Assembly: GCF_001636295.1 (NCBI RefSeq)
Contig: NZ_CP014209.1
Coordinates: forward strand, 186,001 to 250,000
From: Isoptericola dokdonensis DS-3
GTDB taxonomy: Bacteria; Actinomycetota; Actinomycetes; Actinomycetales; Cellulomonadaceae
Length of the DNA stretch: 64,000 bases
Direction of reading: 5' to 3'
Shown in pieces: positions 51,080 to 59,378 of the stretch; the stretch's first letter is position 1, and each line of letters begins with the position of its first letter. The notes below the pieces were generated by a model, which had not been told where the DNA came from, did no database searches, and saw nothing but the letters and a program-made list of their open reading frames with translations. Made by a program: the position numbers and the translations under genes.

Positions 51080-54000
51080 GTGAAGACCAGACTGGACCTG
51101 TGGCGCGTGCTCGCCGCCACCGTGACGACGTCCGCCGTCGTCCTGGCCGGGGCGGCCGTCCCGGTGACCGCTCAGGCCGACGAGCCACCGAACCTCGTGG
51201 CGAACGGCGCCTTCGAGCCCGGCGTCCACGACCAGTGGTGGGGGATCACCGACGCGGACGTCACCGACGGCGAGCTCTGCCTCGACGTCCCCGCGGTGGA
51301 ACGGTTCGGCAACTTCGTGGCGCTGGGGCTGACGGCGGGGGAGTCGTACCTGTTCGGCTTCACCGCCCACGGCGAGCCCGGCACGGACGGCCTCGAGGCT
51401 CGCGTGCAGTCGGACGGAGCCGCGGGGCCGGAGGTCTTCGACGTCCGCGAGACGTTCGCCGTCGAGCCGGAACCGCAGGACTACGAGTGGGGCTTCACCG
51501 CCTCCGGGGACGCGCAGCGCGTCCAGTTCGAGCTCGCCGGGGCCCAGCCCGCGGGCGGGCTGTGCCTCACCGACGTCCACGTCACCCCGCTGGCGCACCT
51601 GGCTCAGAACCCGACCTTCGACGGTCTGGAGCCGTGGTGGACCACGGCGAACCTCGCGCTCGCGGAGACCGGCGGCCGGATGTGCGGCACCGTGCCCGCG
51701 GGCGGGAACCAGTGGGACGTCATCCTCGGGCAGAGCGGGATCGCGCTGGAGCCGGGCAGCAGCTACACGGTCACCCTCACGGCGTCGGCCCCGCCGGGAA
51801 CGACCGGGCGCATCCTGGTGCCGCGGCCCGGCGCCGACTGGCCACCCCTGTTCTCCGCGGACGTCGCCCTCGACGGCACGTTCACGCAGACCTTCGAGGT
51901 GGACGCCGCGGCGGACACCCAGCTCCAGCTCCAGGTCGGCGGCAACGCCGCGGAGCTCGAGCTGTGCCTGGACCTGTTCTCCCTGACCACCGGAGGGACG
52001 GTGCCGGAGTTCGAGCACGAGACCGGCCCCCGGGTGCGGGTCAACCAGGTCGGCTACCTGCCGGACGGCCCGAAGCGGGCGACCGTCGTCACGGACGCGA
52101 CCGAGCCGCTGCCCTGGGAGCTGCACGACGCGACGGGCGCCGTCGTCGCGACCGGCACGACCGAGCCCGCCGGCACCGACGCCTCCGCCGGGCTCGACGT
52201 GCACACGGTCGACCTCGGTGACGTCGCCGCGACCGGCGAGGGCTTCCGGCTCGTCGCGGACGGCGAGGAGTCGTACCCGTTCGCGATCTCGGCCACGGTG
52301 TACGACACGCTGCGGACCGACGCGCTGGGCATCTACTACACGCAGCGCTCCGGCACCGAGATCGTCCCGGTCGTCGTCGACGGGGTGGAGGAGAAGGCGG
52401 AGCACGCACGCCCCGCCGGGCACGTCGACGCGCCGGGCGACGGCGTCAACCAGGGCGACGTCGACCTGCCGTGCCTGCCGCCCACGGGCGCCGTGGACGC
52501 GAACGGTGCGCCGCAGCTCGGCGCCGACGACCACTACGGCGTCGACGGCTGGGCGTGCCCGGACGGCTACGTGCGCGACGTCTCGGGCGGGTGGTACGAC
52601 GCCGGCGACCACGGCAAGTACGTCGTCAACGCCGGCATCTCGGTCTACCAGCTGCTGTCCGCCTACGAGCGCAGCCTGCACGCCGGGACGGTCGAGTCCG
52701 GTGCTCTCGGTGACGGCACGCTCGTGATCCCCGAGCGGGGCAACGACGTGCCCGACGTGCTCGACGAGGTCCGGCACGAGCTCGAGTTCATGCTCGCCAT
52801 GCAGGTGCCCCGCGGCACGACGATGACGATCGACGGGGAGTCGTTCGACGCCGGCGGGCTGGTGCACCACAAGGTCCACGACATCGCCTGGACCGGGCTG
52901 AACCTGCTGCCGTCCGAGGACCCGCAGCCGCGCTACCTGCACCGTCCGTCCACGGCGGCGACGCTCAACCTGGCCGCCGCCGCCGCGCAGGGCGCCCGGC
53001 TGTACGAGCCCTACGACGCCGGCTTCGCGGACGACCTGCGCCGGGCGGCGAAGCGCGCGTGGGTCGCCGCGGCGGCGCACCCCGAGATCTACGCACCGAA
53101 CACCAACGTCATCGACCCCAACCCGGGCGGCGGGCCGTACGACGACACCGACGTCACGGACGAGCGGTACTGGGCGGCGGCGCAGCTCTACCTCACCACC
53201 GGCGGGCAGCGGTACGCCGACGCCGTCCTGGGCTCGCCGCTGCACGTCGGCGGCGCCCGCGAGGACGTGTGGAAGCCGACCGGCTTCGACTGGGGCTGGA
53301 CGGCCCCGGCGGCGCGGCTCGACCTCGCCACGGTGCCGAGCACGCTGCCCGGCCGGGCCGACGTCGTCGCGTCGGTCGTGGCGGCCGCCGACGGCTACGT
53401 CGCGATCCAGCAGAGCCAGCCGTTCGGCCTGCCCTACGCCCCCGAGGGCGGGTACGCGTGGGGCTCCACCCATCAGGTGCTCAACAACGCCGTCGTGGTG
53501 GCCACCGCCTACGACCTCACGGGCGACCAGGCCTACCGGGACGCCGCGCTGGAGGCGGCCGACTACGTGCTGGGCCGCAACGCGATCAACAACTCCTACG
53601 TCAAGGGGTACGGCACGTACTTCTCGCAGAGGATGCACAACCGCTGGATGGCGTCCGCCGACCGCCTGCCCCCGCACCCCGACGGGATGCTGTCCGGCGG
53701 GCCGAACTCCGCGCTGGACGACCCGGTGTCCCGGGCCGCCCTCGAGGGGTGCGCCCCGCAGACCTGCTACATCGACCACGTCGACGCGTGGTCGACCAAC
53801 GAGATGACCATCAACTGGAACTCGGCGCTGGCCTGGTACGCGTCGTGGGCGGACGACATGGCCTCGGTCGCCCCGGACGCGTGGGAGCCGCCGACGCCGA
53901 CCTGCGAGGTCGGGTACACCGTCCACGGCACGTGGCCGGGCGGGTTCGTCAGCCAGCTCTGGGTGACGAACCTCGGTCCGGGCGCCCGTGACGGGTGGGA

Positions 54001-54235
54001 GCTCGGCTGGCGGTTCGACGGCGACCAGCGCGTCGTCGGGCTGTGGGGCGGGGAAGCCGTCCAGGACGGCGCCGCCGTCACGGTGACGAACGAGCCCTGG
54101 AACGCCCGGCTCGCCGACCCGGGCGCGCGGGGCGGCTCGACGGTGACGCTCGGGTTCGTCGGGGCCGCCCGCACCGGGACCGACCACGTGCCGGACGCGT
54201 TCACGCTCGACGGGATGTGGTGCGCCACGGCCTGA
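51080..54235 (+). CDS. Secreted GH9 endoglucanase with two CBM4-like and one CBM2 modules
   Basis: A 1051-residue exported cellulase similar in outline to Cellulomonas CenC. After the signal peptide (1-34, cleavage near AQA-DE) come two CBM4/9-like beta-sandwiches (about 36-175 and 178-312), an Ig-like CelD_N module (about 318-415, RVRVNQVGYLPDGPKRA), the GH9 catalytic barrel (about 415-935) and a C-terminal CBM2 bounded by Cys945 and a final WCATA. Catalytic residues are intact: Asp507 and Asp510 in GGWYDAGDHGKY and the acid Glu908 in STNEMTINW. GAGGAG precedes GTG 51080 and a CelR-like site lies just upstream. A terminator follows at 54247. Confidence 0.95.
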   Translation: MKTRLDLWRVLAATVTTSAVVLAGAAVPVTAQADEPPNLVANGAFEPGVHDQWWGITDADVTDGELCLDVPAVERFGNFVALGLTAGESYLFGFTAHGEPGTDGLEARVQSDGAAGPEVFDVRETFAVEPEPQDYEWGFTASGDAQRVQFELAGAQPAGGLCLTDVHVTPLAHLAQNPTFDGLEPWWTTANLALAETGGRMCGTVPAGGNQWDVILGQSGIALEPGSSYTVTLTASAPPGTTGRILVPRPGADWPPLFSADVALDGTFTQTFEVDAAADTQLQLQVGGNAAELELCLDLFSLTTGGTVPEFEHETGPRVRVNQVGYLPDGPKRATVVTDATEPLPWELHDATGAVVATGTTEPAGTDASAGLDVHTVDLGDVAATGEGFRLVADGEESYPFAISATVYDTLRTDALGIYYTQRSGTEIVPVVVDGVEEKAEHARPAGHVDAPGDGVNQGDVDLPCLPPTGAVDANGAPQLGADDHYGVDGWACPDGYVRDVSGGWYDAGDHGKYVVNAGISVYQLLSAYERSLHAGTVESGALGDGTLVIPERGNDVPDVLDEVRHELEFMLAMQVPRGTTMTIDGESFDAGGLVHHKVHDIAWTGLNLLPSEDPQPRYLHRPSTAATLNLAAAAAQGARLYEPYDAGFADDLRRAAKRAWVAAAAHPEIYAPNTNVIDPNPGGGPYDDTDVTDERYWAAAQLYLTTGGQRYADAVLGSPLHVGGAREDVWKPTGFDWGWTAPAARLDLATVPSTLPGRADVVASVVAAADGYVAIQQSQPFGLPYAPEGGYAWGSTHQVLNNAVVVATAYDLTGDQAYRDAALEAADYVLGRNAINNSYVKGYGTYFSQRMHNRWMASADRLPPHPDGMLSGGPNSALDDPVSRAALEGCAPQTCYIDHVDAWSTNEMTINWNSALAWYASWADDMASVAPDAWEPPTPTCEVGYTVHGTWPGGFVSQLWVTNLGPGARDGWELGWRFDGDQRVVGLWGGEAVQDGAAVTVTNEPWNARLADPGARGGSTVTLGFVGAARTGTDHVPDAFTLDGMWCATA

Positions 54236-54246
54236 GCGGCTGCCGG

Positions 54247-54269
54247 GGCGGCCGACCGTGTCGGCCGCC
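54247..54269 (+). terminator. Terminator after the GH9 cellulase
   Basis: GGCGGCCGAC pairs perfectly with GTCGGCCGCC around CGT, 12 bases after the cellulase stop and 18 before the holA start. Confidence 0.65.
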
Positions 54270-54286
54270 TCTGGCAGGCTAGGGGC

Positions 54287-55297
54287 GTGCCCGCCTCCAC
54301 CTCCCGCCGCCGCGGTGCGGCCCCGTCGAACGCCCGCTCGTGGGACGACCCGCAGCTCGCCCCCGTCGTGCTGGTGCGGGGGCCCGAGCCGCTGCTCGCC
54401 GAGCGGGCCGTCGACGGCGTGCTCGGGCTCGCCCGCGAGGCGCAGCCCGAGGTCGAGAAGGTCGAGCTGGAGGGCGCGACCTACGGCGCCGGCCAGCTCA
54501 CCGTGGCCGCCAGCCCGTCGCTGTTCGGGGAGGCGAAGGTCGTCGTGGTGCGCGGGGCGGAGGCCTGCACCGACGACCTCGTCGCCGACGTCGTGGCGTA
54601 CGTCGCGTCGCCCGACCCGGACAGCACGGTCGTGGTCGTGCACGGCGGCGGCAACCGCGGCAAGCGGATGCTGGACGCGATCACCGCGTCGGGCGCGCCC
54701 GAGCTGCGCTGCGAGGCGATCACCAAGGACGCCGACAAGGTCGCGTTCGTCAGCGGCGAGTTCCGGCAGGCCCGTCGCCGTGCGGACGCCGCCGCGGTGC
54801 GCGCCCTGGTGGACGCGCTCGGCAACGACCTGCGCGAGCTGGCCGCGGCGTGCGCCCAGCTCGTCGCGGACACGACCGGCACGATCGGCGAGGCGACGGT
54901 GGACCGCTACTACGGTGGCCGGGTCGAGGCGACGGGCTTCAAGGTCGCCGACGCCGCCGTCGCGGGGGACGCCGGAGCGGCGGTCGCGCTGCTGCGGCAC
55001 GCGCTCGCCACCGGGGCCGACCCGGTGCCGGTGGTCGCGGCGCTCGCCCTGCGCCTGCGCACCCTCGCCCGCGTCGCGGCGATCCGTGGCGGCTCGACGA
55101 CGGCCCGCGAGCTCGGCCTGCAGGACTGGCAGGTCCGCATCGCCAACAAGGACCTCGCCCGCTGGACCCCCGAGGGTCTCGCGACGGCGATCAGCGCGGT
55201 CGCGCGGGCCGACGCCGAGGTCAAGGGCGGCGGACGGGACCCGGTGTTCGCCGTCGAGCGCGCCGTCCTGACCATCGCCCGTTCCCGCCGCACCTGA
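54287..55297 (+). CDS. holA: DNA polymerase III subunit delta
   Basis: A 336-residue delta subunit of the clamp loader, which opens the beta clamp on DNA. The N-terminal domain has VVLVRGPEPLLAERAVDGVL, and VVVVRGAEACTDD. The middle includes KRMLDAITASGAPELRCEAI and ALGNDLRELAAACAQLVADT, the family motif around the conserved Glu/Leu pair. The C-terminal domain includes TARELGLQDWQVRIAN. In most actinobacteria holA follows comEC and precedes rpsT; here two unrelated genes separate it from comEC. It has no clear ribosome-binding site at GTG 54287, and the 5' end lies inside the region right after the cellulase terminator. Confidence 0.9.
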   Translation: MPASTSRRRGAAPSNARSWDDPQLAPVVLVRGPEPLLAERAVDGVLGLAREAQPEVEKVELEGATYGAGQLTVAASPSLFGEAKVVVVRGAEACTDDLVADVVAYVASPDPDSTVVVVHGGGNRGKRMLDAITASGAPELRCEAITKDADKVAFVSGEFRQARRRADAAAVRALVDALGNDLRELAAACAQLVADTTGTIGEATVDRYYGGRVEATGFKVADAAVAGDAGAAVALLRHALATGADPVPVVAALALRLRTLARVAAIRGGSTTARELGLQDWQVRIANKDLARWTPEGLATAISAVARADAEVKGGGRDPVFAVERAVLTIARSRRT

Positions 55298-55320
55298 CCG
55301 CCGGCCGGCACGGCACCGGC

Positions 55321-55392
55321 GCGAGTCAGCGCTGGCCGCGCCGAGTCAGCGCTGGTCGCGCCGGGTCTGGTCGCGCCGAGTCGGCGCATGCG
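55321..55392. repeat. Second locus of the 20-bp GAGTCAGCGC tandem repeat
   Basis: Units GCGAGTCAGCGCTGGCCGCG (55321) and CCGAGTCAGCGCTGGTCGCG (55341) are 20 bases apart, followed by a shortened unit at 55361 and a diverged copy CCGAGTCGGCGCATGCG at 55376. The core CGAGTCAGCGC equals that of the array after ku at 25643. It fills the gap after the holA stop and before the rpsT terminator. Confidence 0.8.
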
Positions 55393-55406
55393 TCTGTGGG
55401 GACGCG

Positions 55407-55440
55407 AAGGCCCCCGCACCGTGGTGGGTGCGGGGGCCTT
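55407..55440. terminator. Terminator between holA and rpsT, perfect 14-bp stem
   Basis: AAGGCCCCCGCACC pairs perfectly with GGTGCGGGGGCCTT around GTGGTG. It lies 31 bases beyond the rpsT stop on the minus strand and after holA on the plus strand. Confidence 0.8.
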
Positions 55441-55470
55441 GATCGGTGGCCCGAGGGCCGACCGGAAGAC

Positions 55471-55731
55471 TCAGAGAGCCTCGACCGACTTGGCGATGGC
55501 CGACTTGCGGTTCGCAGCCTGGTTGGCGTGGATGACGCCCTTCGAGACGGCCTTGTCGAGCTTGCGCGTCGCGGTCTTGAGGGCGGCCTGGGCGGCCTCC
55601 TTGTCGCCGGCGGCGACGGCCTCACGGACCTTGCGGACGTGCGTCTTCAGCTCGGACTTGACGGACTTGTTGCGCAGGCGCGCCTTCTCGTTCGTCTTGA
55701 TGCGCTTGATCTGGGACTTGATGTTGGCCAC
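55471..55731 (-). CDS. rpsT: 30S ribosomal protein S20
   Basis: An 86-residue small-subunit protein that binds 16S rRNA. It begins (GTG)[20 protein letters not shown] and has the typical basic helical composition through to [22 protein letters not shown]. The start codon is GTG at 55731, behind AGGAAG on the minus strand. It lies in the usual place next to holA, convergent to it, with a strong terminator between. The codon use is biased as expected for a highly expressed gene. About 255 bases upstream without a gene contain its promoter region; I see no other feature there. Confidence 0.97.
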   Translation of the reverse strand: MANIKSQIKRIKTNEKARLRNKSVKSELKTHVRKVREAVAAGDKEAAQAALKTATRKLDKAVSKGVIHANQAANRKSAIAKSVEAL

Positions 55732-55990
55732 TGGTCAACTTCCTTGATGTGTTCGCCTGCCGGCGAGCGGATAGGTCGTAGAGGGCGGCCACAGCTCCGG
55801 GACTGGGGTGGGGAACCCGTGGAGAGGAACCGTGGCTGTGCCCGCCGACCTGGGCGGACACGCGATCAACCAGACTACCAGCCGTGCGGGGCCCCGGGAA
55901 CCCGTCGTGGGGTGTGGCACGCGTCGCACCTCGGGCTTCCGACGGGGGTCGACGCCGTGCCGCAGGTGCCCGCCGCCGTAGCATCGAGCG

Positions 55991-57052
55991 GTGACCACCG
56001 CACGCTACGCCGCCCTCCTCCTGCCGTCCGCCAACCGGGTGTACGCCGAGGCCTCGCACGAGCTGCTCGCCGCCGAGCTGGAGATCCTCGCCGACGCCGT
56101 CCGCCCGGGCCTGCTGCGCGACCTCGGGACAGACCGCCTCGGTGGCGTGCAGTACGTGACGTTCGTCGCGGACGACCTCGGCGACCGGGACGTGCGCCGG
56201 CTCGCGAACGCCTCGTCCCTGTACGCGCTGTTCCGGCTGGAGGACGGTGCGCTGCACCCGGTGCTCGCCCCCCGGCTGGACCGCCTCGACGACGACCTGG
56301 TGACCATCCAGAAGTACGCCGGCAAGACGAACGAGCAGTTCACCCGCCTCCTGCTCAACGTGACGGTCGCGGCCTCCGCGTCGGCGGGAGAGATGCTCGA
56401 CCGCCCGCTGCGGGTGCTGGACCCGGTGTGCGGGCGCGGCTCCACCCTCAACCAGGCGCTGCTGTACGGCTGGCACGCGTCGGGGATCGACGTCGACACC
56501 CAGGACATGGAGGCGTACGCGACGTTCGTGCGCACGTACCTGCAGCGCAAGCGGCTCAAGCACACGGTGGCGTTCGGGCCGGTGCGCCGGGACCGCAAGG
56601 TGGTGGCCAAGCGCCTGGAGGCGACGATCGGCATGACGCGCGAGGAGTTCAAGGCGGGCGACGTGCGCGAGCTCGACGTCGTCGCGGCGGACACCCGTCG
56701 CGTCGGGGAGTTCTTCCGGCCGGGCTCGTTCGACGTGGTCGTCGGCGACCTGCCCTACGGGGTCCAGCACGGCAGCCGTGTCGCGAAGGGCGAGCTGCAG
56801 CGCGGCCCGCTGGAGCTGCTCACCTCGGCCGTGCCGGCGTGGAAGGCCATGCTGCGCCCGGGGGGTGCGATGGGCCTGGCCTGGAACACGCACGTCGCGC
56901 CGCGCGCGGAGGCGGTCGAGGTGCTCGCCGGGCACGGGCTGGAGGTCGTCGACGCCGACCCGTACCTGCGCCTGCGTCACCGCGTCGACCAGTCGATCGA
57001 CCGCGACGTGCTGGTGGCCCGACGCCCCGCGAAGGGCGCGTCCGCCCGCTGA
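55991..57052 (+). CDS. TRM11-like class I SAM methyltransferase
   Basis: A 353-residue methyltransferase. The C-terminal Rossmann domain carries motif I LRVLDPVCGRGSTLNQALLYGWHASGIDVD (in part; residues about 139-168) and motif IV DVVVGDLPYG, a D/NPPY-type signature for methylation of an exocyclic amino group of a base. The N-terminal part resembles a THUMP-like RNA-binding region of the TRM11/UPF0020 group, so tRNA or rRNA guanine is the likely target, but DNA cannot be excluded. TAGCAT at 55979-55984 is six bases before GTG 55991; no ribosome-binding site is seen. No restriction gene is adjacent. Confidence 0.83.
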   Translation: MTTARYAALLLPSANRVYAEASHELLAAELEILADAVRPGLLRDLGTDRLGGVQYVTFVADDLGDRDVRRLANASSLYALFRLEDGALHPVLAPRLDRLDDDLVTIQKYAGKTNEQFTRLLLNVTVAASASAGEMLDRPLRVLDPVCGRGSTLNQALLYGWHASGIDVDTQDMEAYATFVRTYLQRKRLKHTVAFGPVRRDRKVVAKRLEATIGMTREEFKAGDVRELDVVAADTRRVGEFFRPGSFDVVVGDLPYGVQHGSRVAKGELQRGPLELLTSAVPAWKAMLRPGGAMGLAWNTHVAPRAEAVEVLAGHGLEVVDADPYLRLRHRVDQSIDRDVLVARRPAKGASAR

Positions 57053-57114
57053 ACCGACGCCGTCGTGCCGACGACGTGGTCGACCCGCTGGCCGGTGCGG
57101 CCCGGCGACGGACC

Positions 57115-57648
57115 TCAGTGCCCGTGCCGGTGCATCCCGCCGACGACGGCGTCGAACGTCGTCCGCGGCAGCACCGCGCCCTCGCGGCGAACCTTCGCCG
57201 CGTCGACGCGCACCACCCGGTCGAGGCGGACCTCGCTGGGGCGCCCCTGGGAGTCCCAGCGCCCGCTGCCGACGTCCATCCAGTGCCGGCCCCAGCGGGC
57301 CTCCTGGGCGGCGTCGCGGTCGTGGTCCTTGCTGGTGAGCTGCAGGGCGAGCAGCCAGGGGCCGTCGCGCCCGACGAGGAGCACCGGGCGGTCCTTGCCG
57401 CGGCTGAAGTCCTCCTCGAACGGCACCCAGGTCCACACGACCTCGCCGGGGTCGGGTGAGCCGTCGAGGTGCGGGGCGTACTCGGCCGCGACGACGCCGT
57501 CGTAGTCCCCCGGGTAGCCCTCGGCGGGCGCCCCCGGGCGGGGGGCGGACGGGCGGGGCGGCGCCCCGGCCCGCCGGGTCCGGGCGCCGCTCGGGCGCAG
57601 GGCGCCCACGAGGCGTCGCAGCAGGTCGGTCCAGGTCGAGGTGGCCAC
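57115..57648 (-). CDS. PemK/MazF-like family protein without antitoxin
   Basis: A 177-residue protein whose C-terminal 115 residues match actinobacterial PemK/MazF-like proteins: GDYDGVVAAEYAPHLDGSPDPGEVVWTWVPFEED (in part), SRGKDRPVLLVGRDG and MDVGSGRWDSQGRPSEVRLDRVVRVD. Classical MazF enzymes cleave mRNA at short sites. The N-terminal 60 residues are basic and Pro/Ala-rich. No antitoxin gene sits beside it, and this chromosomal subfamily is often solitary, so toxicity is doubtful. GTG 57648 was chosen by homology; the frame extends to 57696. Confidence 0.75.
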   Translation of the reverse strand: MATSTWTDLLRRLVGALRPSGARTRRAGAPPRPSAPRPGAPAEGYPGDYDGVVAAEYAPHLDGSPDPGEVVWTWVPFEEDFSRGKDRPVLLVGRDGPWLLALQLTSKDHDRDAAQEARWGRHWMDVGSGRWDSQGRPSEVRLDRVVRVDAAKVRREGAVLPRTTFDAVVGGMHRHGH

Positions 57649-57764
57649 GGGCCCAGCCTTCCACGTCCGGGGCGGTGCCGGGGAACGTCCCGGCACGGGT
57701 CCACGACACGGGGACGAAACACGGTCGGAACGCGCCGGGGCCCTGGGGCGCCTACCGTGCGGTC

Positions 57765-59378
57765 ATGGCGGACCTCTTCGACGACTACCCCCTCGGTGCG
57801 GCGTTCGACGAGCTGCTCGACCGCGACCGCTCCGTGCGGACCCGCTACCGGGGCGTCCACGACACGCTGACGTCCCTGTCGGCCCAGGAGGTGACCGCCC
57901 GCGCCGAGGCGCTGGCCCGCGCCTACGTGGCCCAGGGCATCACGTTCGACGTGGCGGGCGAGGAACGCCCGTTCCCGCTCGACGTCGTGCCGCGGGTGGT
58001 CTCCCCGGACGAGTGGGACGACATCGGCCGCGGGGTCGCGCAGCGCGTCCGGGCGCTGGAGGCGTTCCTCGCGGACGTGTACGGGCCGCAGGAGGCGGTG
58101 CGCGACGGCGTCGTGCCGCGCCGCCTGGTCCTGTCCAGCTCGGAGTTCCAGCGCGAGGCGCACGGGATCGTCCCGCCCAACGGGGTGCGCTGCCACGTGG
58201 CGGGCATCGACCTGGTGCGCGACGAGGCCGGGGAGTTCCGTGTCCTGGAGGACAACGTGCGGGTGCCGTCCGGGGTGAGCTACGTGCTCGCGAACCGGCA
58301 GTCGATGGTCCGCACGTTCCCCGAGCTGTTCTCCCGGCTGCGGGTGCGCAGCGTCATCGACTACCCGCGGCGTCTGCACGCGGCCCTGGCGGCGGCGGCC
58401 CCCGACGGCGTGCCCGACCCGACCGTCGTCGTGCTCACGCCCGGCGTCTTCAACTCCGCCTACTACGAGCACGCGCTGCTGGCCCGCCTCATGGGCGTCG
58501 AGCTCGTCGAGGGCCGCGACCTGTACTGCCAGGCGGGGCGCGTCTACATGCGCACCACCAGCGGGCCGCGCCGCGTGGACGTCATCTACCGCCGCGTGGA
58601 CGACGTCTTCCTCGACCCGCTGCGGTTCCGGCCGGACTCGGTCCTCGGCGTGCCGGGCCTGGTCGACTGCGCCCGCCGCGGCACCGTGTCCCTCGCGAAC
58701 GCCATCGGCAACGGGGTCGCCGACGACAAGCTCGTCTACACCTACATGCCCGACCTCATTCGGTACTACCTCGGGGAGGAGCCGGTGCTGAAGAACGTCG
58801 ACACCTGGCGCCTGGAGGAGCCGGGGGCGCTCGCGGAGGTGATGGACCGCCTCGCCGAGCTCGTCGTCAAGCCGGTGGACGGCTCGGGCGGCAAGGGGAT
58901 CGTGGTGGGTCCGGACGCGACGCCGGCCGAGCTCGACCGGCTCCGCTCGCGCCTGGTCGCGGACCCGCGCGGCTGGGTCGCGCAGCCCGTGGTCCAGCTC
59001 TCCACCGTCCCGACGTACACGGACGGCGCGTTCCGGCCTCGGCACGTGGACCTGCGTCCCTTCGCGGTGAACGACGGCCACGACGTGTGGGTGCTGCCCG
59101 GCGGGCTGACCCGGGTCGCGCTGGGCGAGGGGCAGCTCGTGGTGAACAGCTCCCAGGGCGGCGGGTCGAAGGACACCTGGGTGCTCACCGACCGGCGGGC
59201 GCCGTCGGCGGCGCACCCGGCGCAGGGTCCCGCCGGTGCCGCCTCGGCGGACTCGGGCGGGGAGGTCGCGGGGGTGCCCATCGCGACGAACCCCGCGGAC
59301 CTGGCGGGCCGCGAGCAACAACAGCAGCAGCAACAGCAACAGCAGCAGCACGAGACCGAGGAGGTGCCCGCATGCTGA
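57765..59378 (+). CDS. Circularly permuted ATP-grasp protein (DUF404/DUF407)
   Basis: A 537-residue circularly permuted ATP-grasp enzyme. Family motifs are RTRYRGVHDTL, FPLDVVPRVVSPDEWD, GIDLVRDEAGEFRVLEDNVRVPSGVSYVL (in part) and, late in the chain, ELVVKPVDGSGGKGIVVGP and RPFAVNDG, which hold the nucleotide-binding residues. ATP-grasp enzymes join a carboxylate to an amine. This family is almost always encoded with an alpha-E protein and a transglutaminase-like protein, as here; the product is not known. The C-terminus carries a run of 11 glutamines (59316-59348). TACCGT at 57753-57758 precedes ATG 57765 by six bases. Confidence 0.9.
   Translation: MADLFDDYPLGAAFDELLDRDRSVRTRYRGVHDTLTSLSAQEVTARAEALARAYVAQGITFDVAGEERPFPLDVVPRVVSPDEWDDIGRGVAQRVRALEAFLADVYGPQEAVRDGVVPRRLVLSSSEFQREAHGIVPPNGVRCHVAGIDLVRDEAGEFRVLEDNVRVPSGVSYVLANRQSMVRTFPELFSRLRVRSVIDYPRRLHAALAAAAPDGVPDPTVVVLTPGVFNSAYYEHALLARLMGVELVEGRDLYCQAGRVYMRTTSGPRRVDVIYRRVDDVFLDPLRFRPDSVLGVPGLVDCARRGTVSLANAIGNGVADDKLVYTYMPDLIRYYLGEEPVLKNVDTWRLEEPGALAEVMDRLAELVVKPVDGSGGKGIVVGPDATPAELDRLRSRLVADPRGWVAQPVVQLSTVPTYTDGAFRPRHVDLRPFAVNDGHDVWVLPGGLTRVALGEGQLVVNSSQGGGSKDTWVLTDRRAPSAAHPAQGPAGAASADSGGEVAGVPIATNPADLAGREQQQQQQQQQQQHETEEVPAC
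59316..59348 (+). repeat. CAA/CAG microsatellite encoding 11 glutamines
   Basis: Eleven consecutive CAA or CAG codons near the 3' end of the ATP-grasp gene, ending 23 bases before the start codon of the next gene. Such low-GC trinucleotide runs are rare in this genome and prone to slippage. Confidence 0.9.
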
